From NCBI GenBank assembly GCA_013397455.1, contig VYZB01000076.1, positions 1 to 64,000 on the forward strand: DNA of 64,000 nucleotides, read 5' to 3'. Below, in pieces: positions 10,589 through 22,304 of the stretch (within the stretch, counting starts at the first letter, position 1; each line of letters begins with the position of its first letter). The position numbers were made by a program, and so were the translations under genes. A model generated the notes under the pieces. That model searched no databases. It had not been told where the DNA came from and saw nothing but the letters and a program-made list of their open reading frames with translations. The DNA is from Crotophaga sulcirostris (lineage: Eukaryota; Chordata; Aves; Cuculiformes; Crotophagidae).

Positions 10589-13500
10589 CTTACAAGCAGA
10601 GGCAGAAATAAGTGGGGTTTTGTTTATTTGTCTTCTTATTTACTGTAAAATTCTATTTCAGGATAATTGTGACAAATTCTTGATAGCATTTGAGTTTGTT
10701 TACATCTTAACTACCAATCTTTTTTCTCACTTTTGTAGCCAGTCAAGGAATTGCAGTATAGTTTTATTAAAGAACTTAAAACTCAGAATTATTATCATTT
10801 CAGAAGACCCAAAACAAACCTATATTCTCTTTTACTTAAATTCTTATTTTAAAAAATCATTTAAATAAAAGTCAGAAGAAACAATGCTTTAAAATGCAAA
10901 AAGAGCAACTCTTTGTTAGTATTGTTTTTTCATCATGTTTCACTTTTGAACAAAGACCCTTGAGAAGAAGAGGGAAAGGAGCGCGGAGTTAAGGGCTTCT
11001 GTGTCTTGTGAACTAAGGAAGAGGCTGCAGGGACTAGAAGAAGCCTTGGTGTCAAGAGAGAAGGAAAAACTCACAGGGAAGAAATGAGAAACATACAATG
11101 AAACTTTGTTGTTTTCAAGTCAATGAAGTAAGGTAACAGCTTTCAACAGTTACGTATTTTACATAAAACAATAGCTCAGAAGATCCGCCCTTCATCTAGT
11201 CCTAAAGATCAGTCTTACTGGCAGAGAAGGCTGTCTCAGTCACTGGGTCTCTTCTGTTGGAAGAGACTGCAAAATAGTTGCTCCACTGTAAAATAGGAAC
11301 CAGCAAAGGTATTGCTTCTGAGTGGAGATAAGTTACTGAAAAATAAACTTTTCTTTGGCATAGCTTGGGTTTTGCACTGAGTCTACCACAACTTATATTT
11401 AATCAAAGCTTGCAATCCTAGCAAACAAGGTTTGGAGTTGAGAAAGGAGGCAGTTGAAGGAGAGAAGTCCATGAAAACCAGCTGAATGACTGAGACTATA
11501 ATGAAATAAGCTCAGTATAAGATCTGCAGAACTTCAGCACAGACTGTGCAATGAATAGAAGAGAACTGACAACCCAGAGCCATGCAACAACAGGCAGGTT
11601 ATCAGATGGAGGCCATCAGTAAAGTAATTATTCAGGTAATTGTAGTAAAATTTGGCCAGATCTCATGAATGTTCTGTTAATAAAAGGTCTGCATTCATGA
11701 ATGGGCTACAGCCTGGTGTTTTTTCAAAGCTCTCCTGAAAGGCTATGTTCCATGCCCTCTTGGGTAGTTGAATTAATTACAATGACTCTGGTGCTTATTA
11801 TTCTTTCTTTCTCCAGTCCCATATTTCAGTCATCAGTTATCACATGCTCTCACAAAACCCATGCAAATCCAGCAGCAAAGTAGCTAGGAATTAGTAAGCA
11901 GATTTTAAGTGTCCAGCAAAGGACAGCTCACCTAACAGTCAAATTAGAAAGCATTTGCTCTGCAGCCTCTCTTGGTATAATTGCAAAGGTCTAGATAAAG
12001 GTCAGTAGGAATATCCACTCTGATCATAATAAATACAGAGAGGGGAAGCTTATGTAACTGCAAATTGTGGGGTCTGACTACCACGCATTTGGTAGACCAC
12101 TCCTTGAATTGATGGACTTGCCATCAGCTTGCATGCCATGCGTCATTGCACCATGGATCAGAAGCATATTCTATGTTTCAGAATGATTTTTATAAATTCT
12201 CATGAAAACTTATTTAATACGATATTTTCATTTGGAATTGCAATGAGTTGTACCAGAAAACATCTATAAAAATATATTTTTTAAAAACTGCAAGTGTAAA
12301 ATTTAGAATTTTTAGTGGAAGGAATCATGCATCCAATAAAAGAAAAGCAGTGGGAGGATGGTGCACATTGCACTAACCTGAAATATAAAGTGTATGCAAG
12401 TTGTATTCATGCATTGCATAGCCACGAGTTTTCCACTGGTGCCCACTCAATTGCCTGGAATGTAATTTAGAAAAAAGTCTCAAAATTGGGCTCATACAAA
12501 TCACTTTTCCTGGAATTCTTTGATGTTTATGTTGGCTTGGAGTTTCTGAACAGCAAAATTCCTTGAAAAAAGCACACTCCATGATACAGCAATACTCAAA
12601 CTCAGACTGAGCTCAAAACATGAGTGCAAATAGAGAATCAAATCAGGTATTTAAATAAGAACACGACAAATAGTTAATATGACCTCAGGGAAAAAATGTA
12701 AATAGGATCAAGAGATTAAAAGCAGTAAGGGATGCAAATTGAAGACCTGTGCTGGATACAGTAGGACTCAATGGGAAAAGACTTGTCCATGGGAACAGTA
12801 GCAAATGGTTATTCTACTGCAAACTTATGACACTTCCAAAAAGTCTGTACTTTACACTCCTGTCTCATCAGGTAATACATCCTATGACATGCTTCATATG
12901 AACATAAGTATATCAATGTGCCAAAAAATTTATTTGTGTGGACTAATTTCCCCACCCACATCCCCATGAGGCTTTAGAAAGAAGCATTTATGGAATTTGT
13001 ATGTGAACTGCCCTGATGAAGTATTTAAGATAATTTTACAAAGCAGTTGGAAGCATGCTCTGTCCTGAGGGCATCAGATCTTATGTGGCAGTGCTCACAT
13101 AATTATCTTAAGATGGATTGCTATATCACTTCCTGGGCCTCTGACTGGAATAAATCCCACATCCAGCTCAAGAAAGAAAAATGCAACTTGTAGGACTGGC
13201 ATGAATTTCATTACAACTTAGAACTCTAAAGAGAGACCCAAACCTTTCCAATCGGTGATTTCTTTTAAGTGTCGTTCAGTTCTAGCCTCTGCAGAAAATA
13301 CTAGCGGTTCCCGCTTTTATTTTTTTTTAAAAAAAAAAAAGCAGCTATTACTTTTGAGCTAAGCTGTCCCCTGAAACTACATGTCCCATGTCTCTGTCGT
13401 GTTCCTGAAATTGACTGGTTAGGCTTAAATAAATGATATCACATGTCTATAATTATGTGATATTTTCTCAATGTGAGGTACTGCTACAGTTTTTTCAGGC

Positions 13501-16500
13501 TGGGTTTACTGTATCTACACCCTATCCCACAAATATATTTTTCCTAATTATCGACAAAGCTGTATCATTCTGACAAAATGCTTTGCATAGTTACTGAACA
13601 AGTTTTGGTTCAAAGATATAGGTAGCAGTTCCTTGAGAAAAATATTACCTCACACGCTTAAAAGAGAGGAAGCCTTTGCACTTTGCAGCTGAAAAGCTGT
13701 ACTAATTTAAACTATCCTTCTGTACAGCCACAGAATTCAAATTAAAAATCACCATCACTCAAAATGTATAGAGATGGAATGCACAGGCCAACACTCAGGT
13801 TGTAACTTGAGTTTAGTCTTCAGCACGTATGAATTGTCAGAATCTGGGTACTGGCTGCTGTTCCAAGAAAAGAGGCCAAAGATTGAACAGGACTGAAAAC
13901 AGACAGATGCTTTCTTTCCTGAAAGTAGACAGGGTGCGGGCTACTGAAGCAGCTAAAGGTTGTCTCTGATGATGATAATCAGCATAGTCATGCTTAAAGA
14001 ATGAAAGAGTCACTTAATTCTCGAGGTATGTCAGGCACCTTCGACAGTTCCACTGGATCCACATGTGTTGTGAAGAGCAACCATCCAAAATGCATGCGTG
14101 CTCTTCTGGATGGGTCTGCTGATTTACCTAGGAAGAAACATCTACAACAAAGAAGTCCAAAATATTAATAAACGTTTCTTTCTTTTCACATTTTGGATTG
14201 TGAAAATTAGATTATTTTAGAACTTCCTCCTTTTTAAACTCCTTTCATTCTGATAGCAAAGGTATTTGGAGAATTTACGGTGGCTTTGCCTTCAGTTCTA
14301 CTTTTGAGACAGTAAAAAATAGAATATTAGTGTCATGCAGAATTTTTCCTGTTCCTTTATTATAACTTTAAAAGAAAAGTGACTAACGCTTAAATTTTGT
14401 TGAGCTTCTCTACGTCTTCCTGAAAACAGCAACAGTGCCTATGGGGCATTTTCAGGATAAAATGATCATACTAAACATATTTCTACACTGAAATAATACT
14501 GTCACAAAGGAAGAAGTGTATTGTTTTCTAAGAATAGAAGTCTCTTTTCTCATCTTATTTTCTCTCCTCTGCACAAAATGTATCCCAACTACAACCAGTA
14601 TTCTAGCCCTATAAGCATCTTTCAAACCCAGCTTTTTGCGTCTCAATTACCAGCAAAAGCGACTAGGAAAGTGATTAATTCTTGTAGTGCAACAATTTGT
14701 TCCTATTTTGACACTGACAAAAGCACTAGCAATCTTGTCTGTACATGTTCATTTATTGCAGTAACTCTTTTTTAAGGAGCGTGGATCTGGCTCCTGCTTC
14801 CATTGTGCAGGTCCTATAGTGTAGCACTGTCTGGTGGGGCACACTTGGAGAGCCTGGCAATGTGATCATTCCACTGGGCAGAGCTGTTACTTTTTTTGCT
14901 GAACAGAGCAGCACCATGGAAGAATATTAATTCATGTCCTTTTTAGGCAGTACTAATTGGTCCATGAGGAGTGCAACGCTGACCTGTCTCTACTGCTTCC
15001 AGATCCCAGGCTAGTTCAACTCGTTCAGAGTATCACACTGCACTGAATCACACTACATAGCTCTCCTGCTTCAGCAAGAGCTTCTTTCACCTGCCTGCAG
15101 AAGACTTGAGGGCTTGATCTGGGCTCATCAGATTCCAGAGGTAAAATCAAATTAGCTGATGACCTGCTTTCAGACAGACTTCTCATATGTTCTGGAAACT
15201 ACTGCTGAAGAAACCAGGCTGATATATTGTTCTTGTAAGCTTTCCATGCAGAATAATTACTTGTAAAATCTGTATGTAGCTGTAGTAGCCAAAGAGCAAA
15301 TGTTGTGAGCCAATTGCAATTTAACTTATTCTTACATTGATCAGTAGGCAAAGTCTTATGATGTCTCAATATATCTGAAGGAATCTTTTTTTTTTTTTAA
15401 CCTAATACAGTTCAAAATGCAATTCATCACATGCCAGACTGGCCTATGGATGCATGACAACAAAAGGCCCATTGGCAGTAATGGTTTAAACCAGTGAATA
15501 ATTTACTCTCTTCAGGTTTTTGCTTGACAGTTTCCTGAGATATCTCTCCTCCACATTTTCCACTTCACCACTGGGTTTCATATTTCTTTGAAAAAAGATG
15601 GATCTGCACTTTTTGCACATATTCCAAACTACAGACTATTCTTAGCCTCAGGGATATCTTATGCCTTCCCTTCCTTGAATCAATTCAAACACAGTGAAAG
15701 CATTCCTGTTGTGGCCTTTTTCTGTCATTACTGATGCACACTTGGACCTTTCTGGCTATCTGGGCAGGGGACAACGCAGTATTCACTTTAAAAAATAAAG
15801 TGTTCCAGAGATAAACACAGAGAAAAATATCAGCTATAAATTCGTAAATAATCCAACATGATATGATGAAGTACATAAGAAAATGCTTTTATCAAATTAA
15901 AAATAATGAGAAAAGCTAAGTAAAACCAATAAAATTAAATTGTTACTTGAAAATTGAAAAATTTTGTCGACAAATAGTGAATATTTTATCAGGAAATTTC
16001 ATTTTGCTGACATGAAAGAATTTATTATTAATTGGTAAAATATGAAATTTTTATCATTTCAATGCATTGAACAGAGTGAAGTGATTTTGCTTTTATATTG
16101 ACATTGTATCTGTGATAGAATACTTAAATCTCACAGAAGTTATGTGGATCACTCAGTCTTATTAAGCTCTTCTTCCCACAGAATTAAAGCTTCATGGTGG
16201 GACTGTGTCTCCCATGCTGGAAATGTCATACTGGGCATAAAGAGAAACAGTGTGATGCGCAGATAGCAATGGGGATCTCGCAGCCCTGAACTACAACTCA
16301 GAGAATTTTTTACAGCATCGTAAAGTGTAGAAGGGATGTGAACAATTTTATCCAACAAATTGAAACTAAAATATTTTGACTCATTAGTGTTTTAATGTCT
16401 TCTGTTAATAAAAAATAAGCAAATTATATAGCTCCATGTTTCTTAAATAAAATTAAGCACAGTTGTTCACTCCATATTTCTCCCTGTTTCAAGGTAAATG

Positions 16501-17596
16501 TTGAAATTGAGTGACAGAAATTCTGAAATTTTAACTTTTATTTGGCTCCATTAGTGATCAAAAAAGAATAAAATCAACTTTATTATTTTATGTCCATGTG
16601 AAAAATTGATCTCTTCCCTCATAATATTCCTTCATTATGTGACTCTTGAAACACATACTTCCTTTAGAAAACTCCAAAACTGATTTAGATTAAAAGTCTT
16701 CCTCTACAGCTGCCTCACAAACTCCACTAGACATTGAACATGTGTCTAAGGACGTGAGCTTCAGCTGAAGTTACATACATAAATCTGAGGCAGGATATAG
16801 TTCAACTTAAAGCATGTGTGGTATATTTTCATAAACATACTAGGTAAGTGATAAATGAAAAGCAAGGTAAATACAAAAGTGTAATAACGAAAATTGTAAA
16901 AATTAGAATGCTTTTCCATACAGCATATGGTTTCTTGCCATGCACACTCTTGGCAATTGTTTTCAAGAAATCTTGAGATAACTATTTCAAATGCAAACAT
17001 TGTTTCTCTATAATCTTATCCCTTTCTAAATCATATTTTTCTTCCGTTCAAATATAGGACCAAGTAGTCATGAAATAATAAAAGCTTTCCTTTTTATATC
17101 ATTAATGTTATCTTTCTAGTTGTGAGTTGTGTTTTGGCACAAAATAACAAAGCGAAATGTTTAGGAGCAATTAATAGTTACACCCTTGCTCATTTGCAAA
17201 AGAACCTGTTATACTTTTAGCTCACATTAAGTTATTCTTTATATCAGTGGTGTGACCTTTGCCAAGAAAAAAAAGATGCTGAGTCCTAGACAACTAGTAA
17301 CTGATGAGAAAGTAGAATCTTTCGTTCTGCCAATTGCAGACAGTAATTGCCATGTAATGAAGTTAATGTTTTGTAGAATTTACAACCTGATATTAATGGT
17401 GTTTCTTTTCCACCCTCTCTTATCCCACTTAATTTTCTCCCTGCTTTTTCACAACAAAAGAAACAGGACAATGTGTGAAGGCTCATTAATTCTATTTAGT
17501 TTCAATTTTTTTTTTCCTCCCTTCTTTTCTCCCCGCCTCCTGGAGGTGAAACAAGAGCCATACCATCAGGTCTTTCTGTAAACTCTGGTTCACATA
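10589..17596. other. Unique AT-rich sequence, no gene seen
   Basis: Open frames are all under 85 codons and unrecognised. Small features inside are a T-run/A-run junction at 13318-13340, a T-run at 15386-15398 and an interleaved pair of inverted repeats at 14072-14113. A purine-rich stretch around 10960-11080 has no open frame of note. Confidence 0.55.
13318..13340. repeat. T-run joined to A-run (self-complementary homopolymer)
   Basis: About ten T bases are directly followed by twelve A bases. The junction is a perfect palindrome by composition and is a likely site of slippage or sequencing error. Confidence 0.85.
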
Positions 17597-17880
17597 AGGG
17601 TGAAAGTTACAGCCTCCACGCAGCAGCTTGCACCATATAAATGCTCCCCTTTCAATTTCAGCTCAGGCCATTTAATGCCCATGCAGTTTTATTACCTTCT
17701 TGATCACCAATTACACCACCAAGAACAATGAGCCCAACACTTAAACGAGCAGGCCTTAAATTTGCCTTCATTTGCCAACGTGTTTCATAGCAACACTTTC
17801 TTTGAAAACTGGGATTGCCTAATTACGAGGATGAAGATGGATCAGTATTTGAAAAAGGCTCTCAGCCCCAGAACAATATG
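17597..17880. promoter_or_regulatory. Candidate conserved regulatory element
   Basis: This block is compositionally balanced, free of low-complexity runs, and dense in homeodomain-type TAAT/ATTA cores (CATTTAATGCCC, TTTTATTACC, CCAATTACACC, CCTAATTACG). It also has TTTGCC/TTGCCAA words and a CATAGCAACAC half-site. That texture differs from the low-complexity AT-rich flanks and is common in vertebrate developmental enhancers. No alignment could be run, so conservation is inferred from texture alone. Confidence 0.3.
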
Positions 17881-18224
17881 CTAACTTAACTGTACTCTCT
17901 GTACTCCTACTGTATTATTCTGACCCCAGGCTGCCCTTCTAACACTCTGCTTGACCTCCTGCCTCCAAAAGAACCCCGTGCCTCCCCTCCCTATCTCCAG
18001 TGTCATTGCAGAATTTGGGAGGGTGCTGCTGAGCCCAGTGACAATGGAATCTAGGAAAAATAAATCATAAGACAGGAACTAGACAAATTGAGGAACCACA
18101 GGATACCAAAAGAGTTTCCACGTTATTTTGTTTTGCTGCTAATGGCTGAAACGAATAAATCAGGATATGTTAAGTCCGGTGTGTTTCACAGGGGAAATGA
18201 TAAATGCCTTGCGTTCTTTGTTAG

Positions 18225-18281
18225 GAGCTAATAGCAGGGCTGAGGTACTGTAGATGCTTGCTACTTTACTGGAATTCTGAA
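18225..18281 (+). other. Exon-like segment, 57 nt, weak candidate
   Basis: It is preceded by GCGTTCTTTGTTAG (acceptor) and followed by GTGAGTGC (donor). Frame 0 is open for all 19 codons (ELIAGLRYCR...), while both other frames have stops. The exonic donor bases (CTGAA) are not ideal and the pyrimidine tract is short. Confidence 0.15.
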
Positions 18282-21244
18282 GTGAGTGCTAACACATTGA
18301 AAGTAAACAGAATTGCAAAATAGGGCAAAAATAAAAAAATAAATGGAATAAAGTTATATACAAACTCAAAGACTAGGGTTATGGAAATTACAGATATTTT
18401 CTGTGTTTAAAAATATACCTCAATATGAATTTATGGCTTCATGTATCTGTTTAAATAAATCAGTCACCATGGTATGTTGATTTGTTTTTTTGCTACAAAG
18501 TGCCACTGGAAAGAATGTTACTGCCCCAGAATTAAAAATCCAAGGTGTCTACTACACACAGTGTACCATCTCCCTCCAATTCTGGTGTTGTCTCATTCCA
18601 TGGCATGCGTCTCCAGAACTGATCCACTGAAGTAAAAGTTAGATTACAGACATTAATCACTATAGAAAAGCTTATCAAATAAAGTCTGGAACCATGTATA
18701 GTATTAACACAGATGGACTCAGTTTTTTTAATGTTATATAAAACTGATGACAGTTTTTTGTTGCAGTTTCTTTAGTTTTCCAAATTCTTCTAACTGAAGT
18801 TAGTTCACATCTAACTATATAAAGATTTATGTATGTAGCTAACTTTTCAGACTGTGTGTGGTCCCAGGGAACATCCAGTAGCTAATAAGTATTTGCAGGA
18901 TTGGGGTCTTGGTTGAAGACAGAAAAAATGTGTGCTAATTGTTACAACACACTTATGCACTAATAAACACAGTTAAGAGTTTACTACAGGGAAAGAATCA
19001 GGAGTTTGTTCTCAGTTTTAACTTTCATGTTTCTTATTTTCCAAGACTGTAAATGTATAAACTTAACATCATAATAATGTAAGGTTTTGTTTCCTGTTTT
19101 TCCATATGAAATAAAACAGAAAATTCAAAGCTTCTGGATTTGGATCCAGATAATTGCTCCATTTTCTGTTGTGATCTCAGTGTTACAAAGTGCAGTAATC
19201 TCAAAGAAAAAATGAGTTCTCTTTTACTGAGGAAGTTAACTGCACATGATCAGGAAGATTTTGGAAAAAAACTTCGACAACATAACTACTCCTACTGTGA
19301 AATCTAGTTAGATATAATCTTTCCTGTATGGGAGACACTTTAGTTAAAATGTTAACTAGTTGCATATAAACAATGTCAAAACTTCCAGTAACAGAAGTAC
19401 TTAGTGGATTTAAGCTTAAAACGCTCAACATTTTATTATAGTTTGTCTTTCTCCTGTGCATGCAGATGTCATTCACAATATGTACAAGATAATCAACACA
19501 TTAAAAATTATTAATGAGTTGGGCTTTTATGACAGCATATTAAAATTTGTATTTTTTAATAAAAAAATGTGCTTTCACCTGCCCTCACTAATAAATATTT
19601 GAACTACTATTTCTACTACACTCTCGGCATTGACAAATTCTATGCAAAAAAAACAGAGAAAAAACATGAAATAAGAAACATATAAACAGTTTAAAAATAT
19701 GTATAATGACAATAACAGTTTACCAAACTGAAATAAATTTGTTGCAATAAGTGAAAAAATGGATATATAGCAAAGAAACAATACTGTGGAAGGCAGGGGT
19801 GCAAGAGGAGCAAGGCCTATTTCAAAATTAAAATGAAACACAGACAATCATAAAATGGTGTAAATTCACTGTGTATGGGTCATTAGAAGATAAAGAGGAA
19901 TCCCATACTTCCAGTACAAAATAGGCTTCAGAAAGTACTCTCACGAAACAGTTTGTCTCCAATCACACTTACACAGAAGACAACTGATCCAAGATATCAT
20001 AAAGGCAAAATCTAATGAGTTCTAAATGAGACTTAAATGTCAAATAGCCACTCTTAAACCATCATGAATATGTTCTGAGTGTATGGGCATTTCTTGCTTT
20101 TATTTTCTGAGGAACTTCAATAGCAGAGCAATTAGGGTAGACAACAGCACTCAGCAATGTCTTATTGTGATTCAGAGAGACTTCACATCAACACAGTAAA
20201 TGATAGATACAGAGGTACCCCACCAACATAGCAACTATATTTTACAGTGACTTAATTACACTAAACCCAGAGTTTTCAAATCAATCTGTGTGACATTATA
20301 TTTGCCATATTGATGTAAGCCAAAATGCATTTAAAATAAATATATTCAGAAATATTTGAGACTTTAAAATCATTAAGGACTAGGCTGTACCTGTAAGGCC
20401 AGCTCTGAGAAAGGCTCTCTGTGGAGGGAGCAGTCTGATAGGGGTTGTACTCTAAGAACTGCAGCAAGATGTCTGCCACAAGTTAAATGAGACAGCAAAA
20501 TGGAGTAAAAAACACTATTGTCAGACCTAACTTTAGTGCTTACTGATAAGAAGTGTTTCATCTTCTGAGCTTTTTGAATTGCTTAGCTGATGAAAATGTG
20601 AATACTTGTGTCTCTAAGCAGAAAGCATAAACTCCCCTCATGATGTGCATATAGCTTCAGAAGTCACTGTTTTTTGAAACATCGAACTTGCTTGTCAGAT
20701 ATTTTAATATTTCTACAGCCATCCTTGCAAGAAGGGTGGGGCAGATGGAAGCATCCTGGTGCAGAACTTTCATTCCCAAGCTACAGCTGGCAGGTTGGCT
20801 CAGACATCTGTGAGTTTGTGCACTGGAGTGCATGGCTGAGCCAGAGAGGGAGGGAGAAAACAATATTGAAAAGACAAATGTTTAAAAATTATTTCACTTT
20901 TCTGGTATGTAATTTGGTTTTGATTTCTGAACATGTTGGGCTTTTCTAACTGTAGGAATTCATCAGAAGCAATACTTCTAGGGGAGGTTTTTATTTTCCA
21001 TCTTCCAGGCTGCATTGATATCCAATGGAATATGCAAATATTTAGCAGCTTCCCATCACTTTTGTATTAGAGTAAAACATTTGCTTTTATATGGTTGTGA
21101 TCTTCTTGGCAGAGAAAATAAGAACTGCACGATCACTGGCATAGTCTTCTTTCTCCCTGTTTGTTTTTCCTGGGAAAGAAGGGTACCTCAAAGTGCTGAC
21201 ATGGGGTTTCTTTTTCCTATGTGTTACTCAACAAAACATTGTCA

Positions 21245-21268
21245 TATGAGCTCGTAAGAGAGCTCATA
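21245..21268. repeat. Perfect 9-bp inverted repeat with 6-nt loop
   Basis: TATGAGCTC (21245-21253) is followed by the loop GTAAGA and then GAGCTCATA (21260-21268). The arms are exactly complementary. Confidence 0.9.
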
Positions 21269-21440
21269 GGGGTTCAGATCTTTGCTTTGAAAGAGCATGC
21301 TTTTGGTCAGCATGTGGCCACAATGCCAAAGTAAAAGAATTATGAAAAGAGATGAGCTAAAAACTGGTTAGAAGGCAGGGTTCAAAGGAGACTAGTCACT
21401 GATTCAGTATCTAACTAGCAGCTAATAAGGAATATTGGGG

Positions 21441-22304
21441 CAGATTTTGTTCAGTTGCTTTAGTAAAAACTTGGATGATAAAATTAAAGGCAAAGTGGTA
21501 CATGATACTAAACTTGGAACAAGGATGAGGATTAATGGTAGAGCAGTGGGACTTTAGTCCAAAGTGATTCTGAGATACTTGAACATTAGGTCAATAAAAA
21601 CCTCCTGAAGTTCAATGAGGAGGTGTGCAAAGTTCTGTACCTGTATCAAGCAAGCATCAGTACAATCTGAGAACCAACAGACTGAATATCAACCCAGATT
21701 AAAAATCCATGGGGTTACAGTGGATGCCAAACTGAACTGGAGTTAACACACTCTCTTCACAAATGATATATGCCTTACCTGGAATACTGCATTTAGTTTT
21801 GGCCACCTCAGTGCAAAAGAGGTGTTCAAAAACACCTAGTGGCCTAGTGGTAGTTTTTCAAGACAATTAGGATACTAAAGTACTAGTAAGACTATGGCAC
21901 AGCCTACAAAGAGATGCTGAGTAAGGTGAACTTGTTTAATCTGCAATAAAGGAGGTTAAGGGAGGAAATCTGTGAGCAGCCTACCAAGAGAGTTACAAGG
22001 ATAATGGAGCCAGATGCTTCTCAGCAGTGACAATATTACAAGGAAAAATGACCACATCTCATAGTCTGGGATGTTCAGAATGCACATCAGAAAAAATTTC
22101 TCCATGAAGACAGAAATGTAACACTGAAACAGAATGATCAGCAGAATGCTACCCAAAGGTAAACCAGAATCTCCATCATTTAAAGTTCCAGAAATGGCTG
22201 GAAATGTGGTGACTGGATTTGGTATTGGCCGTAGTCATCCTTTGACTGGGACTAGATGTTCTACAGAGGTCCTTTCTAACCAGCACTTCTACGATTCTAT
22301 GATG
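21441..22304 (+). mobile_element. Old CR1 retrotransposon fragment, internally deleted
   Basis: The element starts near CAGATTTTGTTCAG, equivalent to the reverse transcriptase palm region. It continues with recognisable CR1 words such as CCAAAGTGATTCTGAGATAC, CTGAAGTTCAATGAGGAGG, ACCTGGAATACTGCATTTAG and GATAATGGAGCCAGATGCTT. It ends with GAGGTCCTTTCTAACCAGC and the tail TACGATTCTATGAT at 22304. A stretch between about 21745 and 21775 appears to be missing relative to other copies, because the text jumps from the 'conserved aspartate-lysine-leucine' region straight to the 'ACCTGGAATACTG' region. No open frame survives. Its divergence is visibly higher than that of the other three copies, which suggests it is the oldest. 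Confidence 0.9.

Larger units (their letters stand above)
17881..21440. other. Unique AT-rich sequence, no gene seen
   Basis: It contains an exon-like segment at 18225-18281 and a perfect hairpin at 21245-21268, listed separately. Open frames reach about 91 codons (19201-19476 minus; 20674-20949 plus), with no motif. Confidence 0.55.
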
